A stretch of DNA of 64,000 nt from Rhizobiales bacterium UBA3584 (GTDB lineage: Bacteria > Pseudomonadota > Alphaproteobacteria > Rhizobiales > Devosiaceae), in assembly GCA_002375765.1 (NCBI GenBank), contig DFMV01000021.1:46662-110661 (forward strand), read 5' to 3'. A program made the translations under genes and the position numbers. The notes under the pieces are model-generated. The model saw only the letters and a program-made list of their open reading frames with translations. It was not told the DNA's origin and did no database searches. Positions 9,658 through 18,244 of the stretch are shown here, in pieces. Numbering within the stretch: position 1 is the first letter of the stretch; the number at the start of each line of letters is the position of its first letter.

Positions 9658-10517
9658 CAACGGCCCATGCTGCCGCGCTCCCTCGCCATGTCGTCGAACG
9701 CGCCATCAAAATTGCGTTCGCAGAAGATCTGGGAGAAGCGGGGGACATCACCTCTCAGGCGACGATCGATCCGAAAGCAACGGCGGTCGCTCGCATCAAC
9801 GCGCGCGGCGCGGGCGTAGTCTGCGGACTCGATTGCGCGGTAGGGGCCTTTTCGTTAATCGGTGCGGGCCTTGAAACAGAAACGTTCGTTGCGGATGGCA
9901 CCATAGTCTCGGGCGGAGACGCCATTCTTGAAGTGCGCGGCAATGCGCGAAACCTGCTGGCAGCGGAGCGCACGGCGCTCAATTTCCTGACCCATTTGAG
10001 TGGCGTCGCAACCCTGACGCGCAGCTTCGTGCTGCAGACCGAAGGGACGGATGCCCGTATCTGTTGCACCCGAAAGACCACGCCGGGGCTGCGGGCGCTG
10101 GAAAAATATGCCGTTCGGTGTGGTGGCGGACACAACAATCGTTTCGGGCTGAACGATGCCATCCTGATCAAGGACAATCACATTGCCGTGGCTGGCGGTG
10201 TCACCGAAGCCATCGCGGCGGCGAGGGCGTTTGCGGGGCATCTGGTCTCGGTCGAAGTGGAAGTCGACACGCTCGACCAACTTCGCGAGGCTCTGGCGAC
10301 CGATGTGAACGCCATTCTTCTCGATAATATGGACGAGGACACCCTTGCCCAGGCCGTCGCCATCACCGCCGGACGCGCCAAGCTCGAGGCATCGGGCAAT
10401 GTTACGCTTGAGCGTGTGGCGGCGATTGCCCGGACGGGTGTGGATTACATTTCGACCAGCCGGATCACCACTGCTGCTGTTCCCCTGGATCTTGGGCTGG
10501 ACATAAGCATCGATTAG
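9654..10517 (+). CDS. nadC: Nicotinate-nucleotide pyrophosphorylase (quinolinate phosphoribosyltransferase)
   Basis: A 287-residue enzyme converting quinolinate and PRPP to nicotinate mononucleotide in de novo NAD synthesis. Diagnostic stretches are AFAEDLGEAGDITSQATI near the N-terminus, CCTRKTTPGLRALEKYAV, GGHNNRFGLNDAILIKDNH, EVEVDTLDQL and ILLDNMD. The start MTTAHAAALP overlaps the lldD stop by 4 bp. nadC is more usually grouped with nadA/nadB, so the coupling to lldD is unusual. Confidence 0.93.
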   Translation: MTTAHAAALPRHVVERAIKIAFAEDLGEAGDITSQATIDPKATAVARINARGAGVVCGLDCAVGAFSLIGAGLETETFVADGTIVSGGDAILEVRGNARNLLAAERTALNFLTHLSGVATLTRSFVLQTEGTDARICCTRKTTPGLRALEKYAVRCGGGHNNRFGLNDAILIKDNHIAVAGGVTEAIAAARAFAGHLVSVEVEVDTLDQLREALATDVNAILLDNMDEDTLAQAVAITAGRAKLEASGNVTLERVAAIARTGVDYISTSRITTAAVPLDLGLDISID

Positions 10518-10551
10518 ATCCGTTTTTCTCACTCGATCGTAAGACAATCAT

Positions 10552-10575
10552 CGTACGTGGACTGAACCACGTGCG
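10552..10575. promoter_or_regulatory. Inverted repeat downstream of nadC
   Basis: CGTACGTGG and CCACGTGCG form a 9-bp imperfect stem (8 of 9 pairs) around a 6-nt loop. There is no T-run, so it is either a weak terminator for lldD-nadC or a protein-binding site upstream of padR. Confidence 0.35.
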
Positions 10576-10624
10576 ACTCTTCGTCGTATATCTTGGCAAG
10601 TGCTGCGCCTTAATATATAGGGCC

Positions 10625-10649
10625 ATCATATTCTTTTCCAGCATATGAT
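10625..10649. promoter_or_regulatory. Candidate PadR autoregulatory operator
   Basis: ATCATAT and ATATGAT form a perfect inverted repeat with an 11-bp spacer, ending 8 bp before the padR ATG. Position and symmetry fit autorepression of the padR-RND operon. The site is inferred from symmetry alone. Confidence 0.4.
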
Positions 10650-10657
10650 CGAGGAAC

Positions 10658-11230
10658 ATGAACGTTCGCACTCTATGCCTCTCCTTCCTCTACACTCAGG
10701 ATGCGAGTGGCTATGAAATTCGCAAGCTTTGCACCGAAGGTGGCGGCGCCTATTTCGTCGAAGCCAGCTTCGGCTCGATTTATCCTGCGCTTGCCAAGCT
10801 GGAGGACGATGAACTCGTAACGTCCCGGATCGAGCATCAGGACGGCAAACCGTCCAAAAAGATCTATTCCATTACCGAGGCTGGCCGAGCCGCCTTTTGC
10901 GATGCTCTGCACGAACCTTTGGGCGATGATGTCTTTCGCAGCCCTTTCCTGCTTTTCGCTCGTTTTGCACATCTGCTCGACCCCGATCTGGTCAAGTCGC
11001 GCATCGAGGACAGGCTGGCCTATCTCGACGCTCAAATTGTCGAACTCAAAGAGCTTCAGCGGGAAATAGAAGGCGGAGATGACACGAGCCATACCAACGA
11101 CGCATGGGTGATCAGCTATGGCATCACCTGTCTTGAAGTTGCACATCGGCATCTCCATACCCACATGCACTCCTTAATTGCCTCAGCGCGACCAGACAAA
11201 GCGCGCGCCGGGCAGCAAGCAGCAGAATAG
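10658..11230 (+). CDS. PadR-family transcriptional regulator of the efflux operon
   Basis: A 190-residue winged-helix repressor. The PadR core spans the first ~85 residues (LSFLYTQDASGYEIRKL, then FGSIYPALAKLEDDELVTSR and KKIYSITEAGRAAF). A C-terminal helical dimerisation segment of the Vir_act_alpha_C type follows. SD GAGGA precedes the ATG. The RND adaptor gene begins 13 bp after the stop on the same strand, so it probably controls its own operon in response to a toxic compound, as is usual for PadR. Confidence 0.85.
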   Translation: MNVRTLCLSFLYTQDASGYEIRKLCTEGGGAYFVEASFGSIYPALAKLEDDELVTSRIEHQDGKPSKKIYSITEAGRAAFCDALHEPLGDDVFRSPFLLFARFAHLLDPDLVKSRIEDRLAYLDAQIVELKELQREIEGGDDTSHTNDAWVISYGITCLEVAHRHLHTHMHSLIASARPDKARAGQQAAE

Positions 11231-11243
11231 AGGGCGCTGTTTT

Positions 11244-12533
11244 ATGCAATTTCTCAAGTCTTTTGGTTTATCGTTTTTTATCCTTGCTGGAGCTGCCATT
11301 TGGTTGGGCACGGGCACGCTGGTTATGGGCGGCCAGGGTCCTGGAAACGGCGAGCATTCCATTGTCGGTCTCATCGAAGGCGATGATCACGGCCCCATTT
11401 CAACAGCGCTGGCCGAGGCCGGCGTCCTCCCCGAGCATTCCCCAGAGACAGTCGAGCAGGCACGTATGACCGTTGCCGAGCGTGTGGCTCAGGCAAACGG
11501 GGGACCTGGCGCATCTGTATCGGTACGCACGCAAACGTTTGAACGCCAACAGATGCCGATTGAAGTCACATTGCGTGGCCGCACGACGGCTGCGGCCAAT
11601 GTTGCGGCAGTCGCCGAAACGGCGGCCGTCGTGGAGACCGTCCATGTCGAAAAGGGCGACCAGGTAGAAGCTGGTGATCTTTTGTGTTCACTTGCACCCG
11701 GCACACGCGCCGCGGCTGTTGCACAGGCCGAGGCCGCTCTTGCACAGGCCGAGGCAGGACTTGCTCAGGCTCAACTCGATCTGGAAACCAACACTTCGTT
11801 GCGCGAGCGTGGTCTGGCTCCAGCCAATACCGCCAATTCAGTTCAGGTCGCTCTGGCCGCCGCCGAAGCTCAAGTTTCCTCGGCCCAGGCCGCGCTTGAC
11901 AATGCGAGGGCCGAACTGGATCGGACGGAAATCGTTGCCGAGGTGTCCGGATTGGTTCAGGCCCCTATCGCCACCCGCGGTTCAATGCTCTCTCAGGGCA
12001 GCGTTTGCGCGACGATCGTTCAGCTCGATCCAATCGTCTTCTCGGGCTCGGTTGCTGAAGCCAACATCACGCTGGCCCGCACCGGGCTTCCCGCCACGCT
12101 GCACACGGTGACCAATCAGGACGCCACCGGTGAGGTGACTTACGTGGCAGCCAGTGCCGACGATGCAACACGTTCTTTCCCCGTCGAAATCGAATTTGCC
12201 AATCCCGATTTTTCGATCCGGGAAGGCGTTACGGCCACCGCTACGGTCAATATGGGATCGATGCCGGGGCATCTTCTGCCCCAGTCGGTGCTCACGTTGA
12301 ACGATGAAGGTGTACTAGGCGTACGGGCCGTTCAAGACGGCATTGTCGCTTTTTACCCTGTGACGATCGTTTCGGATACCAGAGAGGGAGTATGGGTAAC
12401 CGGGCTTCCTCAATCTGTCGACATCATCACCATCGGCCAGGAATTTGTGATTGAAGGACAGTCGGTGCAGGCCGGGCAGGAAGCTGTTTCGGATGATGCC
12501 ACTGAGACCTCTGAAGAAGGTGCACCTGCATGA
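11244..12533 (+). CDS. RND efflux periplasmic adaptor subunit
   Basis: A 429-residue membrane-fusion protein linking the inner-membrane pump to an outer-membrane channel. An N-terminal hydrophobic segment (FGLSFFILAGAAIWLGTGTL) anchors it. The biotinyl-lipoyl half-motif AVVETVHVEKGDQVEAGDLL is followed by an Ala/Gln/Glu-rich alpha-hairpin (AQAEAALAQAEAGLAQAQLD), the second lipoyl half and beta-barrel domains. Start 11244 (MQFLKSFGL) was preferred over an upstream ATG at 11178 because it gives the membrane anchor and has AGAGGG upstream. Its stop overlaps the next start by 4 bp. No outer-membrane factor is encoded beside it. Confidence 0.9.
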   Translation: MQFLKSFGLSFFILAGAAIWLGTGTLVMGGQGPGNGEHSIVGLIEGDDHGPISTALAEAGVLPEHSPETVEQARMTVAERVAQANGGPGASVSVRTQTFERQQMPIEVTLRGRTTAAANVAAVAETAAVVETVHVEKGDQVEAGDLLCSLAPGTRAAAVAQAEAALAQAEAGLAQAQLDLETNTSLRERGLAPANTANSVQVALAAAEAQVSSAQAALDNARAELDRTEIVAEVSGLVQAPIATRGSMLSQGSVCATIVQLDPIVFSGSVAEANITLARTGLPATLHTVTNQDATGEVTYVAASADDATRSFPVEIEFANPDFSIREGVTATATVNMGSMPGHLLPQSVLTLNDEGVLGVRAVQDGIVAFYPVTIVSDTREGVWVTGLPQSVDIITIGQEFVIEGQSVQAGQEAVSDDATETSEEGAPA

Positions 12534-15500
12534 CCAGCTTCATCGAGCGCATCCTGCGCATGCCCCGCGTCGTGATGACAATCATGGCGTTGCTGTTGCT
12601 CGCGGGCGGGCTTTCCTATTCGGTTCTCCCAAAGGAAAGCTTCCCCGCCATCGACGTTCCGTATCTTTACGTTTCGATCAGCCAGACGGGCGTTTCGCCT
12701 CGCGACGCCGAAAACCTGCTGGCCAGGCCGGCCGAAGAAGAACTCAACGGGCTGGACGGTCTGGTCAACATGTCGTCCACCTCGACCACCGGGCATGCTT
12801 CGGTGTTCCTCGAATTTGGTGCGAACGTTGATACCGAACAGGCTCTGATCGATACCCGGGCGCGCATTGATGCCATCAAGGCAAACCTGCCCGCCGACGC
12901 TGACGATCCGACGGTCAACGAAATCGACATGGTGGGTTACCCCATTATCTCGGTGGCCGTTTACGGTGATGTGCCAGAACGCGAACTGGTGCGCCGCGCG
13001 GAGGAACTTCAGACCGCGCTCGAAGGCATCGCGTCAGTTCGCGAAGTCACGCTGTCGGGTGCACGCGACGAAGTTGTTGAAGTCACCATCGACCTGATGC
13101 GCCTCGAGGCTTACGACCTCACGGCGAACCAGCTGTTCGACGCTCTGGCCCGCAACAATCTCGTGGTCGCCGGCGGCACGCTCAACACCGGTCAGGGCTC
13201 TTTCAGCGTGGAGGTTCCCGGACTCATCACCAGCGCCCAGGACGTCTTCGAGCTGCCCATCAAGACAGATGGCACCAACGTCGTCACGTTTGGCGATATC
13301 GCCAACGTCACGCGCACGCTGGAGGACGCCACAGAATACACCAACGTAAACGGCTCCCCTGCCCTGATTCTCGGTGTGAGCAAAAAAGCCGGCACCAACA
13401 TCATCGAGGTATCCGACACCGTTCGTGCAGTCACCGAGGAACTTGCAGCCGAGTGGCCGCAAGGCGTGGGCCACAGCTTCTTTCTCGATCAGGCTGAAAC
13501 CACGCTCAGCTTGTTCCGTTCGCTCGAGGCTGCGGTTCTGACCGCTGTGGCGCTGGTGCTTATTACCTGCATTGCCGTGCTTGGCGTCCGCGCCGCGTTC
13601 ATGATCGGCATGTCGATCCCGCTGTCTTTCATGATCGCATTTCTCTACATGCAGATGACCGGCATGACGATCAACATGATGGTCATGTTCGGGCTGGTGA
13701 TCGCCGTGGGCGTTCTGGTCGACGACCCCGTGGTGGTCGTCGAATATGCCGAGCGAAAACTGCAGGAAGGTGTCTCCAAGAAAGAGGCCTTCATCCAGGC
13801 GATGCACAAGATGTTCATACCGGTCATCGGTGCGACAGCCACAACCCTTGCCGCATTCGTGCCCCTGCTGTTCTGGCCCGGTATCATCGGCAAGTTCATG
13901 ACCGACCTTCCGACGATCGTGATCGTCGTGATGTCCGCATCATTTGTTTCGGCGCTCATCTTCATGCCGGTTATCGGTGCCGTCATTGCCTCGACCCATG
14001 TCGATCCCGAGCGCAAGGAACAAGCCGATATCGTCATGTATCCCGAGAAGTTCCACCCCAAAAAGGTGAAGGGACCGACCGGGATATACGTGCGGCTCAT
14101 GTCCGTGCTTTTGCGGTGGCCGATCCCAACATTGTTGGTCGGCTTCGGCATCGTGTTCGGAGTATTTTTCGCTTACGCAGCCAACCCTACGGGAACCGAG
14201 GCATTCCCAGCCTCCGAGCCTGAATATGCCACGGTTGCAGTGGTTGCCCGCGGCAATTATTCGCCGGAAGAGGTCCGCGACATGCTTGTCGAGGTCGAAG
14301 ACGAATTGATGCAGGTCCACGGCATTCGGGACATCATCATGCAGTTCGGAACGACTGGCGCCATGGGTACCATGCCGCCCGACACGATCGGCAATTTCCA
14401 GCTCCAGCTCGTCGATTACAACCACCGGGTGAAGGCCGAGGAAATCTTCTCCGATATTCGCCAACGCGTTGCCGATATCTCCGGCCTGCAGGTTCAGGTT
14501 CTCGCCACCGAGAGCGGTCCACCGGCGGGCAAGGACATCAACATGCGTGTAGAAAGCTCCAGCTACGACAATCTGGCGCCGACCGTCGAACGCATCCGTG
14601 ATTATCTGGAGAACGAGCTCGCCAATACCGCCGACATCGAGGATGGCCGCCCCTCACCCGGCATCGATTGGCAGGTGACCGTCGATCGTTTGGAAGCAGC
14701 CCGATACGGTATCGGCGTGCGCGAACTGGCTCCATATGTTCAGTTGGTAACGTCAGGCGTCAATCTGGGCACCTATCGTGATCAGAGCACAGGGGATGAA
14801 CTCGACATCAAGGTTCGCCTTCCCCAGGATGAACGCACCTTGGATGCGCTCGATTCCATGCGGATTGCCACATCGCAGGGCATGATCCCGGTTTCGAACT
14901 TCATCGATCGGCAAGCGGTTCCCAAGGTCGCGAATATCGAGCGGCGCAATCAGACCTATGTGATGCCGATTGCAGCCAATCTGGTTAATCTTCCAGAAGG
15001 TGTTTATGCCGCCGATCGCGTCGCCGAACTGCAGGCATGGCTCGATGATCAGGAATGGCCCGATGGCGTGACCTTCGCGTTCGGTGGTGCCGAAGAGCAG
15101 ATGGGTGATGCCAATGCCTTTATCGCCCAGGCGTTCGGTGCTGCGGTGTTCCTGATCTTCCTGATCCTGCTGCTCGAGTACAACAGCTTCTATCAGGTGT
15201 TCGTAACGCTCTCGACGGTATTCATGTCGGTTGCCGGTGTTCTGCTCGGCATGCTCGCTACGGGTATGAGTTTTTCGGCCATCATGACAGGCTTGGGCGT
15301 TGTTGCGCTGGCGGGGATCGTTGTCAAAAACGGTATCGTTCTGATCGATACCTACAATGAGTACAACCGCCATCAGCAGGTCGAGCCGGTAACCGCAATG
15401 CTACTCACGACGGCGCAACGTGTGCGTCCCGTGCTACTCACCGCATTCCTGACGGCGCTCGGCGTTATCCCCATGTGGGCAAATGTCGAATTCGACTTCC

Positions 15501-15841
15501 TGCGGCGCGAAATCGTGGTCGGCGGCATCGCCGGATCGTGGTTCATCCACCTTTCGGCGGCGCTGGTAAGCGGGTTGTTCTTTTCGACTGCGCTGACCCT
15601 GATCATGGTGCCGGTCATGGTTACGGCCCCCAAGGTCATCAAGGGTCAGGTTGGCAGCCTGTTTAACTGGGTCCGTGGCCGGAAGGCGGCGGAAGCAACG
15701 CCCTCTGGCTTTGATGGCATGGCCGTTGAAGTGGCAGGCGACGATGCGGCGCGCCAGCATGTCGTGACCAAGGATACCGAACTGATCGAACGCAATGAGA
15801 ATGGCGTTACGGTTCTTTCCCGAAGACCCGCAGCCGAATAA
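12530..15841 (+). CDS. RND-family efflux transporter permease
   Basis: An inner-membrane proton-driven efflux pump of 1103 residues, the normal HAE1/AcrB size. It has an N-terminal helix (RVVMTIMALLLLAGGLSYSVLP), the large periplasmic porter loops, and a central helix bundle. That bundle contains GLVIAVGVLVDDPVVVVEYAER, which carries the Asp pair of the proton relay. A second periplasmic domain and a C-terminal bundle (GLGVVALAGIVVKNGIVLIDTYNEY) follow. Pfam-type ACR_tran architecture is complete with no frameshift. It is translationally coupled to the adaptor and under the PadR gene. Substrates cannot be inferred. Confidence 0.93.
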   Translation: MTSFIERILRMPRVVMTIMALLLLAGGLSYSVLPKESFPAIDVPYLYVSISQTGVSPRDAENLLARPAEEELNGLDGLVNMSSTSTTGHASVFLEFGANVDTEQALIDTRARIDAIKANLPADADDPTVNEIDMVGYPIISVAVYGDVPERELVRRAEELQTALEGIASVREVTLSGARDEVVEVTIDLMRLEAYDLTANQLFDALARNNLVVAGGTLNTGQGSFSVEVPGLITSAQDVFELPIKTDGTNVVTFGDIANVTRTLEDATEYTNVNGSPALILGVSKKAGTNIIEVSDTVRAVTEELAAEWPQGVGHSFFLDQAETTLSLFRSLEAAVLTAVALVLITCIAVLGVRAAFMIGMSIPLSFMIAFLYMQMTGMTINMMVMFGLVIAVGVLVDDPVVVVEYAERKLQEGVSKKEAFIQAMHKMFIPVIGATATTLAAFVPLLFWPGIIGKFMTDLPTIVIVVMSASFVSALIFMPVIGAVIASTHVDPERKEQADIVMYPEKFHPKKVKGPTGIYVRLMSVLLRWPIPTLLVGFGIVFGVFFAYAANPTGTEAFPASEPEYATVAVVARGNYSPEEVRDMLVEVEDELMQVHGIRDIIMQFGTTGAMGTMPPDTIGNFQLQLVDYNHRVKAEEIFSDIRQRVADISGLQVQVLATESGPPAGKDINMRVESSSYDNLAPTVERIRDYLENELANTADIEDGRPSPGIDWQVTVDRLEAARYGIGVRELAPYVQLVTSGVNLGTYRDQSTGDELDIKVRLPQDERTLDALDSMRIATSQGMIPVSNFIDRQAVPKVANIERRNQTYVMPIAANLVNLPEGVYAADRVAELQAWLDDQEWPDGVTFAFGGAEEQMGDANAFIAQAFGAAVFLIFLILLLEYNSFYQVFVTLSTVFMSVAGVLLGMLATGMSFSAIMTGLGVVALAGIVVKNGIVLIDTYNEYNRHQQVEPVTAMLLTTAQRVRPVLLTAFLTALGVIPMWANVEFDFLRREIVVGGIAGSWFIHLSAALVSGLFFSTALTLIMVPVMVTAPKVIKGQVGSLFNWVRGRKAAEATPSGFDGMAVEVAGDDAARQHVVTKDTELIERNENGVTVLSRRPAAE

Positions 15842-15845
15842 CAGA

Positions 15846-15876
15846 AAGGCCCCGCACCATCGCGGGGCCTTTTTTA
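15846..15876. terminator. Bidirectional terminator between RND and ABC genes
   Basis: A 10-bp perfect stem AAGGCCCCGC / GCGGGGCCTT with a 6-nt loop (ACCATC) is followed by a T-run at 15870-15875. It lies 5 bp after the RND stop and overlaps the stop codon of the convergent ABC gene. Confidence 0.9.
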
Positions 15877-17766
15877 TTCCGCCGGCTGTTCGGCTGGCTT
15901 GCGCAAGACAAACCCGTCGGGGTCCTCCTGGGCCACCCTCAGACGCTCACTGGCTTCAGCCGCTTCGCGCTGGCGGTTCCACATCTGAGCATAGAGACCC
16001 TTGGCGGCCAGCAGATCGGCATGCCGGCCACGCTCCGCGATCATGCCGTCGCGAAGTACGATAATCTCATCGGCATCCACCACAGTCGATAGCCGATGCG
16101 CGATGACCAGCGTGGTGCGGTCCCTGGAGACGGTATCGAGCGCCGATTGGATCTCCCTTTCGGTATGGGTATCAAGCGCCGACGTCGCCTCATCAAGAAT
16201 CAAGATCGGTGGTGCCTTGAGAATGGTGCGGGCTATCGCAACACGCTGCTTTTCGCCGCCCGAAAGCTTGAGGCCGCGCTCGCCCACCTGAGTCTCGTAG
16301 CCGTGCGGCAGGCTGTCGATGAAATCGCCGATCTGGGCCATGCGGGCCGCTTCCCGCACCTCCTCGTCGGTGGCATCGGGGCGGCCATAGCGGATATTAT
16401 AGGCGATGGTATCGTTAAACAGCACTGTATCCTGCGGCACCATGCCGATTGCTGCGCGCAGCGAGGCTTGCGTAACATCGCTAACGTTCTGGCCATCAAT
16501 GCTAATGCTGCCCGCGATCGCGTCATAGAACCGATAGATCAGCCGCGAGATCGTTGATTTTCCAGCGCCCGACGGTCCCACAACCGCAATGGTCTTGCCC
16601 GCCGGCACCGTAAAGCTCACCCCCTTCAGGATGGGACGATCCGGATCGTAATGGAAATGGACGTTCTCAAAAGAAAGAACCGGCCCGGTGATTTCGAGCG
16701 GAGGGGCATCGGGTTTGTCTTCGATTTCAGGGTTCTGGTCGAGAAGGGTGAACATGGCTTCGATGTCTGCCAGACCCTGTCGTATCTCGCGATAGACAAA
16801 GCCGATCTGGTTGAGCGGCCGGTAGATCTGCATCATGAAGGTATTGAGCAGGACGAAATCACCAACCGTCAACTCGCCGCGCATTACGCCGAGCGCTGAC
16901 ATGACAGAGAGCACGATCATCCCCAGCCAGAAGATGACCCCCTGTCCGAAGTTGAGCCAGCCAAGGGATGTCCATATGCGGATGGCAGCGCGCTCATAGC
17001 CCGACATGGCCTTGTCAAAGCGGTTGGCCTCGAGCTCTTCATTACCGAAGTACTTGACGGTCTCGAAATTGAGCAGGCTGTCGATCGCTTTTGCGTTAGC
17101 GTCCGTGTCGCTCTCGTTCATGTCCCGGCGGATCGCTATGCGCCAGTTGGAGGCGCGCACCGTGAAAACCATGTAGAGAATAACCACAGCGGCCAGCACC
17201 AGCACATAGACAACGCCGAACAGCCAGCCGAAGATCACGCCCACGATCACGAACTCGACAAGCGTAGGAGCCGTATTGAGCATTGTGAAACGCACGATGG
17301 TCTCGATGCCTTTTGTGCCGCGCTCGATAACCCGGCTCAATCCACCCGTCTTGCGCTGCAGGTGAAAGCGCAGCGATAGCCGATGGACATGCGTGAACGT
17401 GCGGTAGGCAAGTTGGCGCACGGCATTCTGCCCAACCGAGGCAAAAAGAATATCTCGCAATTGCTGGAACCCGGTATCGACGATCTGGCCGACGCCATAA
17501 GCCACGACGAGGATGATGGGCACGGATAGCCCGAGCAATACTGCCGCATCCGGGCCGGAAGTGCCCAGTGCATCAATAATGCCTTTATAGGCGAACGGCA
17601 CCAGTGTGCTGGCCACTTTGGCCAGCAGCAAAGCCCCAATCGCGAGAACAGCCCGCATCCGCAGGTCGGGCCGGTCAGCCGGCCACATATAGCTCCAAAG
17701 GTTGCTAACGGTGGAAAGCAAAGCGCCTTCGTCGGCGCTGACGGTTGATCTTGGCGCCTTGGCCAT
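15874..17766 (-). CDS. Atm1/HMT1-type ABC exporter (fused membrane and ATPase domains)
   Basis: A 630-residue half-transporter. Six transmembrane helices occupy roughly residues 35-330 and the ATPase domain the rest: Walker A VGPSGAGKST, signature LSGGEKQRVAIART, Walker B ILILDEATSALD and H-loop VIAHRLSTV. The class resembles mitochondrial Atm1 and bacterial NaAtm1, which export glutathione or metal-thiol conjugates; the substrate here is inferred by family. ATG at 17766 was chosen over TTG at 17769, with GGAG upstream. It follows an ArsR gene by ~50 bp on the same strand and is presumably co-regulated with it. Confidence 0.88.
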   Translation of the reverse strand: MAKAPRSTVSADEGALLSTVSNLWSYMWPADRPDLRMRAVLAIGALLLAKVASTLVPFAYKGIIDALGTSGPDAAVLLGLSVPIILVVAYGVGQIVDTGFQQLRDILFASVGQNAVRQLAYRTFTHVHRLSLRFHLQRKTGGLSRVIERGTKGIETIVRFTMLNTAPTLVEFVIVGVIFGWLFGVVYVLVLAAVVILYMVFTVRASNWRIAIRRDMNESDTDANAKAIDSLLNFETVKYFGNEELEANRFDKAMSGYERAAIRIWTSLGWLNFGQGVIFWLGMIVLSVMSALGVMRGELTVGDFVLLNTFMMQIYRPLNQIGFVYREIRQGLADIEAMFTLLDQNPEIEDKPDAPPLEITGPVLSFENVHFHYDPDRPILKGVSFTVPAGKTIAVVGPSGAGKSTISRLIYRFYDAIAGSISIDGQNVSDVTQASLRAAIGMVPQDTVLFNDTIAYNIRYGRPDATDEEVREAARMAQIGDFIDSLPHGYETQVGERGLKLSGGEKQRVAIARTILKAPPILILDEATSALDTHTEREIQSALDTVSRDRTTLVIAHRLSTVVDADEIIVLRDGMIAERGRHADLLAAKGLYAQMWNRQREAAEASERLRVAQEDPDGFVLRKPAEQPAE

Positions 17767-17818
17767 CAAAATGCTCCGGTATGGAGGAGGAACGGCGATG
17801 GAGATGCCGAAAGGTTGA

Positions 17819-18145
17819 TCAGGACGCTTCTGCCGGTTGGCGATCGCAGTGCAAATCTGAACCGTCCAGACCGGAAAGGTAGTCGCCTACCGCCCTGCTA
17901 AAGGCCGCGAGCCGGTCCGTGCGCACGCAGTAATTGTTGCGCGTACCTTGGGAGCGACGCTCGATTACCCCGGCATCGAGCAGCACCTTGAGATGCTGGG
18001 AAACGGTGCTCTGGGCGAGCGAAAGGCAATCGGTGACGTCGTTACAGCAGCAATTTTCGGCCCGCTGCGCGAGGATGCGCAAAATCTCCAGCCGAACAGG
18101 ATGCCCCAAGGCCCGCATCAATACCGCAATATCGTCTTCATGCAT
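17819..18145 (-). CDS. ArsR/SmtB-family regulator with Cys-rich sensor segment
   Basis: A 108-residue winged-helix repressor (MRALGHPVRLEILRILAQRA, then LSLAQSTVSQHLKVLLDAGVIERR). The cysteine cluster AENCCCNDVTDC just before the recognition helices could sense metal, persulfide or thiol stress (inference). ATG at 18145 was preferred over 18160 because GGAAG precedes it, while the upstream ATG abuts a palindrome and lacks a ribosome-binding site. It heads an operon with the Atm1-type exporter. Confidence 0.85.
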   Translation of the reverse strand: MHEDDIAVLMRALGHPVRLEILRILAQRAENCCCNDVTDCLSLAQSTVSQHLKVLLDAGVIERRSQGTRNNYCVRTDRLAAFSRAVGDYLSGLDGSDLHCDRQPAEAS

Positions 18146-18158
18146 GGCTTCAGCTTCC

Positions 18159-18174
18159 ATCGTTATTTAACGAT
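18159..18174. promoter_or_regulatory. Candidate ArsR operator palindrome
   Basis: A perfect inverted repeat ATCGTTA-TT-TAACGAT lies 14 bp upstream of the chosen arsR start and spans the alternative upstream ATG. This size and position are typical of ArsR autorepression sites. Confidence 0.6.
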
Positions 18175-18244
18175 AGAGTAAAAGTACGACCGGCGCAAGG
18201 CAGCGTCGGCCGGCCGCGCAAAACCAAATTCGGTTACCAGCACC

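Noticed and set aside
13034..13807. 257-codon minus-strand frame inside the RND pump
   Set aside because: His/Asp-rich antisense shadow of a conserved transporter.
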